A stretch of 64,000 nt of DNA from Streptococcus toyakuensis (lineage in GTDB: Bacteria; Bacillota; Bacilli; Lactobacillales; Streptococcaceae): contig NZ_AP024523.1 in NCBI RefSeq assembly GCF_024346585.1, positions 1,559,001 through 1,623,000 on the forward strand, in the 5' to 3' direction. Numbering within the stretch: position 1 is the first letter of the stretch; every line of letters starts with the position of its first letter. Below are positions 1 to 8,066 of the stretch, piece by piece. The position numbers and the translations under genes were made by a program. The notes below the pieces were generated by a model. It worked only from the letters and a program-made list of their open reading frames with translations, searched no databases and had not been told where the DNA came from.

Positions 1-419
1 ATCTCTTCCAGCTCTGGCGATTGTACTTGGCAATCTTCTGCTGCCATTTCTTCCCAGGGCACCCACCAGACTGGGCCACGGCCATTAAGTCCGTGCCCCT
101 TCATATCACCTGCTCTTCGCGGAAAAAGATGCCAATGAGCGTGGGCATCGCCATTTCCTAGAAGTTCAATGTTCATCTTTTCAGCTTTAAACGTTTTGGC
201 AACAGCTTCTTGGACTAAACTCATTTCCTCTAGAAAATGAAGTTTTACAGAAGTCTCCATATGGTGGAGTTCTGTGACATGCTCCTTTGCTAAAAATAAG
301 GTATAGCCCTTGAAGTATTGGTGGTCTCCAATAACTACATATCCTGTTTCTAGTTCTTTGACAAAGTAGGGATTTTCTCCAGCTTTGATGAGTTCGATTC
401 TCTGACAGATTAAGCACAT
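1..419 (-). CDS. HIT family hydrolase (3' end outside window)
   Basis: Reading down from ATG at 417-419 gives at least 139 residues without a stop, so the gene runs off the window edge. It contains the HIT signature HAHWHLFPR, a histidine triad that in this family binds the phosphate of nucleotide conjugates. An N-terminal CxxC (MCLICQR) may bind metal. HIT proteins are nucleotide hydrolases or transferases; the substrate cannot be told. The start lies one base past the stop of the M42 peptidase gene upstream, so the two are probably co-transcribed. The longest ORF in another frame here (187-417) is a shadow. Confidence 0.85.
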   Translation of the reverse strand, partial: MCLICQRIELIKAGENPYFVKELETGYVVIGDHQYFKGYTLFLAKEHVTELHHMETSVKLHFLEEMSLVQEAVAKTFKAEKMNIELLGNGDAHAHWHLFPRRAGDMKGHGLNGRGPVWWVPWEEMAAEDCQVQSPELEE

Positions 420-420
420 T

Positions 421-1458
421 CTATGATACCTCCTCGCTCTTGAGATAGGCGTCAACCATACGCTCAGTCGCCACTACTGAATCAATGTGGGTGCGCTCAT
501 AAGAGTGACTGGACTCGATTCCCGCACCAAGGAGGGCATGCTTGACCTCTGCACCTGCTGACATGGCCGCTGAAGCGTCCGATCCATAAAATGGATAGAT
601 ATCCAACTTAAATGGAATATCTTGCTCTTTCGCCAAAGCCACCAAATGTTGACGGAAGTCATAGTGATAAGGTCCAGAAGCATCCTTGACACAGATAGAC
701 ACTGTATATTCGTCTGTTTGCTGGTCATCTCCCATTGCTCCCATATCCACAGCCAGATATTCGACTACCTGAGCAGGGATATTAGAGTTAGCTCCATGCC
801 CAACTTCTTCAAAAACTGAAAAAGCAAAATGGGTTGTTACGGGCAATTCAATCTTCTCTTCCTTATAAACACGAAGCAAATTAAGCAAAATCGCTGCGCT
901 GACCTTGTCATCCAAATGACGAGACTTGATAAAACCTGTCTCTGTCACGACAGTTCGTGGGTCAAAGCTAATAAAATCACCGACCTCAATCCCCAAGGCA
1001 CGAGTTTCTTTTTCATTGGTCACTTTTGCGTCCAAACGCACTTCCATATTGTCCTGCGTGCGTTCTGCAGTTCCTGCATCCTTGTAGACATGGCAAGAAG
1101 TTTGGTGGATGAGGATGGTTCCTGATACTTTTTCACCTGTGCTAGCCACATGCACTGTACAGTTTTCACCTTCAATCATATTCCAAGGAAAACCACCGAT
1201 ACGATCCAGTTTGAGACGGCCATCTGGTTTGACAGCACGGACAATGGCCCCCAGCGTATCCACATGGGCAGTCACATAGCGATGCTCTCCATCATTTTGA
1301 CCTTTAATGGTCACATTGACACCGCCCTTAGCTGTGCGAACCGGCTGGTAACCAAAACCTTCTAAAGTTTTGACTAAATAGTCCGCAATGTCCCGAGTGA
1401 AACCTGTTGGAGACGCAATAGCTGTCAGTTCTTTGATATATTCTACTGTTTGATTCAT
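421..1458 (-). CDS. M42 family metallopeptidase (aminopeptidase/endoglucanase-like)
   Basis: 345 residues, normal for M42 (FrvX/glutamyl-aminopeptidase-like) enzymes, which are cytoplasmic di-metal aminopeptidases forming large hollow oligomers. Visible metal and catalytic motifs are TAHVDTLGAIV near residue 65 (His and Asp ligands), HLDDK near 182 (bridging Asp), FEEVGHG near 217 (catalytic Glu and ligand Glu), VDMGAMGDD, and ESSHSYERTH near 317 (last His ligand). AGAGGTG precedes the ATG at good spacing. It is distinct from the streptococcal PepA proper. The specificity, acidic or broad, is not readable from sequence. The HIT gene follows directly. Confidence 0.85.
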   Translation of the reverse strand: MNQTVEYIKELTAIASPTGFTRDIADYLVKTLEGFGYQPVRTAKGGVNVTIKGQNDGEHRYVTAHVDTLGAIVRAVKPDGRLKLDRIGGFPWNMIEGENCTVHVASTGEKVSGTILIHQTSCHVYKDAGTAERTQDNMEVRLDAKVTNEKETRALGIEVGDFISFDPRTVVTETGFIKSRHLDDKVSAAILLNLLRVYKEEKIELPVTTHFAFSVFEEVGHGANSNIPAQVVEYLAVDMGAMGDDQQTDEYTVSICVKDASGPYHYDFRQHLVALAKEQDIPFKLDIYPFYGSDASAAMSAGAEVKHALLGAGIESSHSYERTHIDSVVATERMVDAYLKSEEVS

Positions 1459-1511
1459 TTCTTCACCTCTTTTGCTACCTATTATAACACATTTATCATC
1501 GGATAAAAAAG

Positions 1512-1549
1512 AAAATCACCCCTGTAGACTTAGCTACAAAAGTGATTTT
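1512..1549 (-). terminator. Rho-independent terminator of brnQ
   Basis: Arms AAAATCAC and GTGATTTT, with inner TGTAG/CTACA pairing. On the minus strand the stem is followed by TTCTTTTTT. It sits 6 bases after the brnQ stop. Confidence 0.8.
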
Positions 1550-1554
1550 AATGA

Positions 1555-2880
1555 TTATTCCATTTCAAAAACATCGCTTTCTTGCTTATTTGGTAGAACC
1601 AATGAGAGCAAGATTCCGACAACGGCTGGTACTAACCATGGGAGAGATGCCTTGGCAAAAGGAAGAGCCTTGACAAGATTTGCAAGAAACTCAACTTTAA
1701 ATGAGCTTCCTAGTACGCTTGCAATGGCAATAGCTGTAACAACAGCAATTGTCAACTGCATACCTGGTTTTGAAAGAGCCACAAATTTGTTGACAATGAC
1801 AATCATAACGATAGCAATCGTGATTGGGTACAAGATAACCAGTACTGGAATTGAGTACTTGATAATCGCATCAAGACCTAAATTAGCAATGGCAAATCCA
1901 ATCAAGGTAAAGGCTGTCGCATAAACCTTGTAGCTGATTTGTGGGAAGCGCTCATTAAAGAACTCAGCTGTTGACACAATCAAACCAACTGTTGTTGTGA
2001 AGCAGGTTACGGTAACCATAGCTGCAAGGAAGAGTTGAGCTGTTGAGCCAAAGATTTCTTGAGTCGCTTGTGACAAGATGTAAACACCTGGTGTTCCACC
2101 CTTCATCGCCTCAGCTGGTACCGGGAAATGATTTCCAAGGAAACCTAAACCGATGTAAAGAGCGCTGAAGGCAAGGGCTACAACGATACCAACAACCCAA
2201 ATAGTCGAAATGTATTCTTTCTTACTTGAAAATCCAAGTTGTTTTAAGGTTTGAACTGCGATTACACTAAAGGCAACTGAGGCAAGGGCATCCAAGGTAT
2301 TGTAACCTTCTAGGAAACCTGTACCAAAGGCAGAAGCTTGATAAGCAGCTGACGCAGCTTGAGGACTTGTTCCACCATATTTGATAGCTCCTAGAACAAC
2401 CAAGATAACAATCAAAATAGCAAAGACTGGTGTTAAAATACGGCCGATACGGTCTAAGATTTTTGATGGATTAAGCGAAATTAGATAGGCTGCTGCAAAG
2501 TAAAGAACCGTAAAGACAATCAAACCAAGACCTTTATTTGCATCCGACAAAAGGGGGCTAATCCCTACTTCGTAAGCTGTTGTAGCAGTACGTGGGATAG
2601 CAAAGAATGGACCGATTGACAAGTAAAGAACTGAGAGGTAAAGAGTCGCAAACCAAGGCGCTATCTTTGTTGAAATCTCGTAGATATATCCTTTAGGATT
2701 TAGCGTTCCAATAATAAGAGTCAATACGGCGATACCGACACCTGAAAAGACAAAACCTGCGATGGCAGGAAGAAAATGTTCTCCAGATAGAGCACCTAGA
2801 GAAGGCGGAAAAATCAAGTTCCCCGCACCAAAAAATATTCCAAACAGGAGTAAACCTGTTAGGGCACCTTTTTTAGCCAT
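1555..2880 (-). CDS. brnQ: Branched-chain amino acid transport carrier BrnQ
   Basis: 441 residues, highly hydrophobic with about 12 membrane segments; an LIVCS-family cation-coupled symporter for Leu, Ile and Val. The N-terminus MAKKGALTGLLLFGIFFGAG matches streptococcal BrnQ. An in-frame ATG five codons earlier (2895) is unlikely to be the start: the AAGGAG that would be the ribosome site lies between the two ATGs, at correct spacing for the one at 2880. The gene is monocistronic, with its own promoter and terminator. Confidence 0.92.
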   Translation of the reverse strand: MAKKGALTGLLLFGIFFGAGNLIFPPSLGALSGEHFLPAIAGFVFSGVGIAVLTLIIGTLNPKGYIYEISTKIAPWFATLYLSVLYLSIGPFFAIPRTATTAYEVGISPLLSDANKGLGLIVFTVLYFAAAYLISLNPSKILDRIGRILTPVFAILIVILVVLGAIKYGGTSPQAASAAYQASAFGTGFLEGYNTLDALASVAFSVIAVQTLKQLGFSSKKEYISTIWVVGIVVALAFSALYIGLGFLGNHFPVPAEAMKGGTPGVYILSQATQEIFGSTAQLFLAAMVTVTCFTTTVGLIVSTAEFFNERFPQISYKVYATAFTLIGFAIANLGLDAIIKYSIPVLVILYPITIAIVMIVIVNKFVALSKPGMQLTIAVVTAIAIASVLGSSFKVEFLANLVKALPFAKASLPWLVPAVVGILLSLVLPNKQESDVFEME

Positions 2881-2914
2881 GAAAATCTCCTTCATATTTA
2901 TAAAATACTGACCT

Positions 2915-2923
2915 AGTATATCA
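2915..2923 (-). promoter_or_regulatory. Extended -10 promoter for brnQ
   Basis: On the minus strand TGATATACT, a TGn-extended -10, lies about 35 bases before the brnQ start. The -35 region is weak, which is common for extended -10 promoters in streptococci. No T-box or other riboswitch-like leader fits between it and the gene. Confidence 0.55.
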
Positions 2924-3008
2924 TGAATAGGAGTATGAAAAAAGCTTCACGAAGTAAATATTGAATGTTTTCAAGATTCTTAAAAATGAGAATTGTCTAA
3001 AAATAAAA

Positions 3009-3040
3009 TTCTCCTACCCAGTCCACACCAAGTAGGAGAA
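3009..3040 (-). terminator. Terminator after rhodanese gene
   Basis: Perfect 9-bp arms (TTCTCCTAC/GTAGGAGAA) around a 14-base loop. On the minus strand the run TTTTATTTTT follows. Confidence 0.85.
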
Positions 3041-3051
3041 AATTGTACTGT

Positions 3052-3339
3052 TTACAGTTCTTCAAAGGCCATCATGCCACCTTGTACATTGATAACTTCA
3101 TAACCTTGTTCTGATAGGAATTGGCAAGCACGCGCCGATCTCATTCCAGATTTACAAATAACATAATGTAACTGGTCCTTGTTCAACTGATCATAGGTAT
3201 CAGCCAATTGACTAAGTGGCAGGTTGTGGGCGCCTTCTAAATGGAGTGCTTCAAACTCATCCACTTCTCTCACGTCCACTAGAGAAAGTTGATTGTTTTG
3301 ATAAAGCTGGTAAAATGCGTCAAAGGTTATTTCTTTCAT
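3052..3339 (-). CDS. Single-domain rhodanese-like protein
   Basis: 95 residues forming one rhodanese domain: VDVREVDEFEALHLEGAHNLPLSQL, then the active loop CKSGMRSA with the persulfide-forming cysteine near residue 70, then GYEVINVQGGM. Such proteins carry sulfur as a cysteine persulfide in the cytoplasm; the acceptor is unknown. The start was placed at 3339 because AGGAGAAAAAG precedes it. The ORF extends upstream to 3375, but that part runs into the BOX element. It ends in its own terminator. Confidence 0.85.
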   Translation of the reverse strand: MKEITFDAFYQLYQNNQLSLVDVREVDEFEALHLEGAHNLPLSQLADTYDQLNKDQLHYVICKSGMRSARACQFLSEQGYEVINVQGGMMAFEEL

Positions 3340-3352
3340 TCTTTTTCTCCTA

Positions 3353-3548
3353 ATACTCTTCGAAAATCTCTTCAAACCACGTCAGCATCGCCTTACCGTA
3401 GGTATGGTTACTGACTTCGTCAGTTCTATCCACAACCTCAAAACAGTGTTTTGAGCTGACTTCGTCAGTTTTATCCACAACCTCAAAGCCGTACTTTGAG
3501 TAGCCTGCGGCTAGCTTCCTAGTTTGCTCTTTGATTTTCATTGACTAT
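3353..3548 (+). repeat. BOX element, modules A-B-B-C
   Basis: This is the dispersed BOX repeat of pneumococci and relatives. boxA is about 3353-3410 and includes the complement of the classic BOX-PCR primer region (CTTACCGTAGGTATGG). Two boxB copies of about 45 bp follow, each with CTGACTTCGTCAG and ATCCACAACCTCAAA. boxC is about 3500-3548 (GCGGCTAGCTTCCTAG, ending TTTTCATTGACTATA). BOX elements are non-autonomous, structured when transcribed, and often sit in intergenic regions. A 63-codon ORF through it on the minus strand is a by-product of the repeat. Confidence 0.93.
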
Positions 3549-4123
3549 AAAATAGTTTTAATTCTTTTTTTCAAATCCGGCACCACTTCTGACTCAAACC
3601 AAGGATTTTTGGCCATCCAGATTTGATTTCGCGGTGAGGGGTGAACTAGTGGAAAATAGGTTGGCAAGTAGTTCTGGTAATGTTTTACCCGTTCTGTTAC
3701 CTTGCCACTGATTTTCTCCTGCAAATAGTAGGCTTGGGCATATTGGCCAATCAAGAGGGTTAACTGAATATCTGGTAATTCTTGCAAGAGCTGAGGATGC
3801 CATTTTTCAGCAAAGCCAGTTCTCGGTGGCAGGTCACCCGACTTGCCATGCCCTGGAAAGTAGAAATCCATAGGCAAAACAGCAAAATAACCTGAATTGT
3901 AAAAGGTATCTTCATCCACACCTAGCCAGTCTCTCAGGCGGTCACCACTCTTATCTTTCCAGTAAAGGCCTGCCTCCTGCGTTTTAAGACCAGGCGCTTG
4001 ACCGATGATATTGATGCGAGCAGTCTTTGGCGCTGCAAAGAGAGGTTCAATGCCACGCTCTGTATAGCTGACATTCTGCGGATCCGCCATAATAGCCTGC
4101 TTGATTCTTTCAATTTGAGACAT
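3545..4123 (-). CDS. Uracil-DNA glycosylase family protein
   Basis: 192 residues of the uracil-DNA glycosylase superfamily. The N-terminal motif IIGQAPG (near 39-45) matches the GQDPY/GEAPG water-activating loop, followed by a conserved Asp/Phe segment (VLPMDFYFPGHG). The C-terminal loop HPSPRNQ (near 163) matches the catalytic HPSP motif that enters the minor groove. It likely removes uracil or another damaged base. The stop codon TAG at 3545-3547 falls inside the end of the BOX element, so the repeat inserted at the very 3' end of the gene. Confidence 0.82.
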   Translation of the reverse strand: MSQIERIKQAIMADPQNVSYTERGIEPLFAAPKTARINIIGQAPGLKTQEAGLYWKDKSGDRLRDWLGVDEDTFYNSGYFAVLPMDFYFPGHGKSGDLPPRTGFAEKWHPQLLQELPDIQLTLLIGQYAQAYYLQEKISGKVTERVKHYQNYLPTYFPLVHPSPRNQIWMAKNPWFESEVVPDLKKRIKTIL

Positions 4124-4176
4124 CTACTTTCCCTCCAAAAAGAAGTCCAAGCATACAATCTCAGACTTCTATCGTT

Positions 4177-5577
4177 TTATTTGATCAATTCGTAAATTGC
4201 TTCGGCATAGATTGCTGCAGCTCGGAAGAGATCATCCAAGGCGATAAATTCATTGGCTTGGTGCATGGTGTCAATTGAGTCTGGGAACATGGCACCATAG
4301 GCAACACCTCGTTCTAGCAAGCGACCAAAGGTTCCACCACCGATAACTTGCTCGTGACCTTTAAGTCCAGTTTGTTTTTCATAGACATTCAACAAGGTTT
4401 GCACAAGTGGATCTTCCATTGGCACATAGTGAGGCGTGTGACCGTGCTCAGAAAGGCTAACAGAAGCAACTGGCAAGTTTTCAAGGATTGACTTGATTTG
4501 CTCTGGGTTGGTTCCTTTTGGATAGCGGATATTAAGGGCAATAGTATTGTCAGCACTTGTTTCATCGAAGCGGAAGACACCGGCATTCATAGAAAGGGCA
4601 CCCATCTTTTCATCCACATGGGCAATCTTGAGATTTTCACCCTCATGGTCGTTCAAGAGAATTTTACCAGCGATGTCAAGGTAGTCTTTGGCTGGAGCAG
4701 CAAAGTCAAACTGGCTAAGGAAGAGGGCTAGGTAAGTCGCACCATTGACACCTGAAGCAGGCATAGCACCGTGGGCTGATTTACCAATGATCGTCACCTT
4801 GTATTGGCCAGCTTCTTCTTGGAGTTCTCCTCTAAGTTTGTGTTCTGCAACAAAGGCATCTAGTTTAGCTTGCAAGTCAGCCAAATCACCTGAAACAACC
4901 GCTGTTGCTGATTCTGGTACCATGTTTTCACGCAAACCACCTGTAAAGCTGTGAAGACGGGCAGCACCCGCATTTTCACCTGCAAAGTGGAGGTATTCCG
5001 TGATATTTCCTTTTTCACCATTGATGATAGGGAACTCAGCATCTGGGGAGAAACCAAAGTCTGGCTTGGCAAGTCCTACGTGCTCGAAGTAGTAGTCCAT
5101 GTCTGCCCATCCTGATTCTTCATCTGTTCCAACGATGAAACGAACTTTCTTAGAAGTTGGAAGTCCCAATTCTTTGATGATTTTCAAACCATAGTAGCAA
5201 GCTGTTGTAGGTCCCTTGTCGTCCGAAGCTCCACGCGCATAAAGGCGACCGTCTTTGATAGTTGGTGTGTAAGGATCTGTATCCCAACCGCTACCAGCAG
5301 GCACCACATCCATATGGGCAAAGATTCCGAGAACTTCTTCTCCATCACCAAACTCAAAATGTCCTGCATAGTTATCAACATTTTTAGTTGGGTAGCCATC
5401 ACGGTCTGCAATTTCAAGGAATTTCTCCAAAGCTTTTACCGGCCCAGGTCCAAATGGATGCTCAGCATCAACCTTGCTGTCATCACGTTCTGAGTTGATT
5501 TCCAAAAGGCTAAACAAGTCAGCCAAGAGGTCTTCTTTGCGTTTTTCTACTTCTGCTGTAAAATCAATTACTGTCAT
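4177..5577 (-). CDS. pepV: Dipeptidase PepV (M20 family)
   Basis: 466 residues, the usual PepV length. A cytoplasmic zinc dipeptidase that completes breakdown of imported peptides. Visible are FAHMDVVPAG (His ligand and Asp), ASDDKGPT (bridging Asp), GTDEESGWAD (catalytic Glu-Glu), SPDAEFP, and a lid-domain insertion between about 185 and 400. The ORF extends 12 codons further upstream, but the start MTVIDFTAE at 5577 agrees with the family and follows an A-rich AGAAAGAAG. It lies 13 bases after the nitroreductase stop; the two form an operon. Confidence 0.92.
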   Translation of the reverse strand: MTVIDFTAEVEKRKEDLLADLFSLLEINSERDDSKVDAEHPFGPGPVKALEKFLEIADRDGYPTKNVDNYAGHFEFGDGEEVLGIFAHMDVVPAGSGWDTDPYTPTIKDGRLYARGASDDKGPTTACYYGLKIIKELGLPTSKKVRFIVGTDEESGWADMDYYFEHVGLAKPDFGFSPDAEFPIINGEKGNITEYLHFAGENAGAARLHSFTGGLRENMVPESATAVVSGDLADLQAKLDAFVAEHKLRGELQEEAGQYKVTIIGKSAHGAMPASGVNGATYLALFLSQFDFAAPAKDYLDIAGKILLNDHEGENLKIAHVDEKMGALSMNAGVFRFDETSADNTIALNIRYPKGTNPEQIKSILENLPVASVSLSEHGHTPHYVPMEDPLVQTLLNVYEKQTGLKGHEQVIGGGTFGRLLERGVAYGAMFPDSIDTMHQANEFIALDDLFRAAAIYAEAIYELIK

Positions 5578-5590
5578 TTTTTTCTTCTTT

Positions 5591-6196
5591 CTATCTTTTC
5601 TCAATGATTTCATCTACTGGCAAGCGGTAGCTTGGTTCCAATTTTTCGTCTGTATAACCCACTGTAATCAAAAGTTCTGGGCGGAAACGGTCTTCGATTT
5701 CTAAAACCTCATTGACTTTTGATTTGTCAAATCCAAGAATCAGATTTGATCCGATTCCTTGGTCTGTAAGAGCCAGAACTAAGTTCATGGCAACCAAACC
5801 TGCATTGAGGGCTAGGTAGTCGCTGACCTGTTGTTCATTGTAGCGGGCGAATTCAGCTGGTAAATTTTTCATGAAGTATTGAAGTTGTTCTTCTGAGAAA
5901 TTGTTAGCACCACCAACTCGGGCAATCTTACGAGCACGTTTAGCCAAATCTGTGTCTGTAAACAGGGCAATAGTTACAGGCGCTGATGATACCTGTTCAA
6001 AGTTCGAACCGTAAGCCAATTTTGCCAGTTCGGCATTTTTCTCACGTACTACCACAAATTTCCATGGCTGGCTGTTGTGGGCACTGGGTGCCAAGGTTGC
6101 AATTTCGATAGCCGTACGCACATCTTTTGGATCCACCGGCTTATCAGTGAAATGCTTAGTCGCATGACGTTTTTTATTTAATTCAAGAAATTTCAT
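5591..6196 (-). CDS. FMN-dependent nitroreductase family protein
   Basis: 201 residues. Family motifs are the N-terminal KKRHATKHF (FMN phosphate-binding Arg/His) and PSAHNSQPWKFVVV (FMN-binding Ser-x-x-Asn). The C-terminal EPSYRLPVDEII fits the NfnB/NfsB-like group. These are homodimeric NAD(P)H-linked flavoenzymes that reduce nitro compounds or quinones; the natural substrate is unknown. AGGAAA precedes the start. First gene of an operon with pepV. Confidence 0.87.
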   Translation of the reverse strand: MKFLELNKKRHATKHFTDKPVDPKDVRTAIEIATLAPSAHNSQPWKFVVVREKNAELAKLAYGSNFEQVSSAPVTIALFTDTDLAKRARKIARVGGANNFSEEQLQYFMKNLPAEFARYNEQQVSDYLALNAGLVAMNLVLALTDQGIGSNLILGFDKSKVNEVLEIEDRFRPELLITVGYTDEKLEPSYRLPVDEIIEKR

Positions 6197-6228
6197 AATC
6201 GATTTCCTTTTCTAATTCTACTGCTTCC

Positions 6229-6238
6229 ATTCTACCAT
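6229..6238 (-). promoter_or_regulatory. Extended -10 promoter for nitroreductase-pepV
   Basis: TGGTAGAAT on the minus strand (TGn plus TAGAAT), about 32 bases before the start. No good -35 is visible. Confidence 0.45.
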
Positions 6239-6305
6239 AATTTGAAAGAGCTTGCAGGGATTTTTCATGATTAAGTTTTTTTATCACAACCATAAAAAAT
6301 ATATA

Positions 6306-6335
6306 TTGGTTCATCAAGACAGTTTCTGATAAACT
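6306..6335 (+). promoter_or_regulatory. Probable promoter of the binding-lipoprotein gene
   Basis: TTGGTT at 6306-6311 and TGATAAACT at 6327-6335 give a -35 and an extended -10 with 18-base spacing, about 30 bases before the ATG. Confidence 0.4.
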
Positions 6336-6366
6336 AGCAAGTACCTTACATTTGAATGGAGATATT

Positions 6367-7167
6367 ATGAAAAAATTTAGCCTATTATTAGCCATCCTAC
6401 CATTTTTGGTTGCCTGTGGAAATCAAGCCACACCTAAAGAGACCAGCTCTCAAAAGACAATCGTCGTTGCTACAGCTGGCGATGTGCCACCATTTGACTA
6501 CGAAGACAAGGGAAATCTGACAGGCTTCGACATCGAAGTTCTAAAAGCAGTTGATGAAAAACTCAGCGACTACGAGATTCAATTCCAAAGAACTGCCTGG
6601 GAGAGTATCTTTCCAGGACTTGATTCTGGTCACTATCAGGCTGCAGCCAACAACCTGAGTTACACAAAAGAGCGTGCTGAAAAATACCTCTACTCACTTC
6701 CAATTTCGAACAACCCCCTCGTCCTCGTCAGCAACAAGAAAAATCCTTTGACTTCACTTGACCAAATTGCTGGTAAAACAACGCAAGAAGATACCGGAAC
6801 TTCAAACGCTCAATTCATCAATAACTGGAATCAAAAACACACTGACAATCCCGCTACGATCGATTTTTCTGGCGAGGATATCGGTAAGCGAATCCTAGAC
6901 CTTGCTAACGGAGAGTTTGATTTCCTCGTTTTTGACAAGGTATCCGTTCAAAAGATTATCAAGGACCGTGGCTTGGACCTTTCTGTGGTTGACTTGCCTT
7001 CTGCCGATAGCCCCAGCAACTATATCGTTTTCTCAAGCGACCAAAAAGAGTTTAAAGAGAAATTTGATAAAGCGCTCAAAGAACTCTATCAAGACGGAAC
7101 ACTCGAAAAACTCAGCAATACCTATCTAGGTGGCTCTTACCTCCCAGATCAATCTCAGTTACAATAA
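6367..7167 (+). CDS. Amino acid ABC transporter substrate-binding lipoprotein
   Basis: 266 residues of the family-3 solute-binding fold. The signal peptide MKKFSLLLAILPFLVAC ends in a lipobox (LVAC), so the mature protein is lipid-anchored outside the membrane. The mature part has the typical TAGDVPPFDYEDKGNLTGFDIEV (ligand-pocket start) and QEDTGTSNAQF. Substrate is a polar amino acid, cystine or similar, not resolvable here. No permease or ATPase gene adjoins it, so it is an orphan receptor in this window. The start at 6367 (not the in-frame ATG at 6352) follows TGGAGA. Confidence 0.87.
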   Translation: MKKFSLLLAILPFLVACGNQATPKETSSQKTIVVATAGDVPPFDYEDKGNLTGFDIEVLKAVDEKLSDYEIQFQRTAWESIFPGLDSGHYQAAANNLSYTKERAEKYLYSLPISNNPLVLVSNKKNPLTSLDQIAGKTTQEDTGTSNAQFINNWNQKHTDNPATIDFSGEDIGKRILDLANGEFDFLVFDKVSVQKIIKDRGLDLSVVDLPSADSPSNYIVFSSDQKEFKEKFDKALKELYQDGTLEKLSNTYLGGSYLPDQSQLQ

Positions 7168-7175
7168 GATATATT

Positions 7176-7204
7176 AAAAACGATTGGACCAGCCAATCGT
7201 TTTT
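7176..7204. terminator. Bidirectional terminator between convergent genes
   Basis: Perfect 12-bp arms AAAAACGATTGG/CCAATCGTTTTT around 5 bases. U-runs occur on both strands. It serves the lipoprotein gene (plus) and the phosphoesterase gene (minus, ending 7233). Confidence 0.85.
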
Positions 7205-7232
7205 AGTTTGCATTGGTTATTTTAGGAAACTC

Positions 7233-8066
7233 TTACAAAAAATCAAAAAAATTCTTCACATCCTCTACATACCCATGCTTTTCTATTAAGCTGGCTAAGA
7301 GTTCCAGATTGTGCCCCTGATAGTTATCTTCTCTTCGTAGTTCTTCATACATTTCGATAAAGGGAAGACCCTGAGACTTAGCCAATTCCAACTCCGCTTC
7401 GTAGTCATAAGCAACTTTACGAAATAGGATATTTACCAATTCCCCATCTTCAACTTCTATCACGGCATACTGGGCACGGTGATTTTTTAACGCCTCCCAA
7501 TTAAAATAGGGCATACCAATCGAACCTGGATTGATAATTTGTTGCCCTTGACTGCCATAACGAAGCAACTGCTTGTGAACATGACCATAGACTGCCACGT
7601 CCGTTTCCTCATCTAGTAGTTGGTCAAATTTCTCTGTATCATTCTCAACTAGCAAGTCACCACCATAGTTCTTATTTGGCAAATTATGAGAGATAGAAAA
7701 GCGCAAGCCGTCAATTTCTTTCTTTTCAAGCAAAGGCAAGTTTCGTAACCAGACAATCGTTGTAGAATCCATTCGCTCCATCAAAAACTGGGTCAATCGC
7801 ATGAGCTGGACTTCCTGTGGGTCTTCTAAGCCATATTGCACATCTAAAGCCTCAAGGACACAATCATCCCAATTGCCTCGAACACTTGCCGTGATAGGAA
7901 GATCCTTTAGCAGGGTTACCAAGTCATTTGCACCGGGACCGGGAAGAAAAATATCTCCCAGAAGCCAGTATTCACTGACTCCTTGGTTTTTAGCATCTGC
8001 AATCACTGCTTCTAGGGCAGTTGTATTGCCATGAATATCTGATAAAATTGCGATTTTATGGTTCAT
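7233..8066 (-). CDS. Calcineurin-like metallophosphoesterase (YfcE/MJ0936-like)
   Basis: 277 residues. Dinuclear-metal phosphoesterase motifs in order: [10 protein letters not shown] (D-x-H-G-N) at residue 9, GDIFLPGPG near 38, GNWDD near 66, SHNLP near 130, VYGHVHKQ near 161. NPGSIGMP follows. A cytoplasmic phosphodiesterase or phosphatase of unknown substrate. Its start overlaps the end of uvrC by 11 bases, so translation is probably coupled. Confidence 0.85.
   Translation of the reverse strand: MNHKIAILSDIHGNTTALEAVIADAKNQGVSEYWLLGDIFLPGPGANDLVTLLKDLPITASVRGNWDDCVLEALDVQYGLEDPQEVQLMRLTQFLMERMDSTTIVWLRNLPLLEKKEIDGLRFSISHNLPNKNYGGDLLVENDTEKFDQLLDEETDVAVYGHVHKQLLRYGSQGQQIINPGSIGMPYFNWEALKNHRAQYAVIEVEDGELVNILFRKVAYDYEAELELAKSQGLPFIEMYEELRREDNYQGHNLELLASLIEKHGYVEDVKNFFDFL

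Noticed and set aside
2881..3051. T-box or riboswitch ahead of brnQ
   Set aside because: The space between promoter and gene is about 35 bases, too short for a leader switch; the only hairpin is the rhodanese terminator.
3350..3541. 63-codon ORF on the minus strand
   Set aside because: It is the translation of a BOX element; no ribosome site and the repeat explains all of it.
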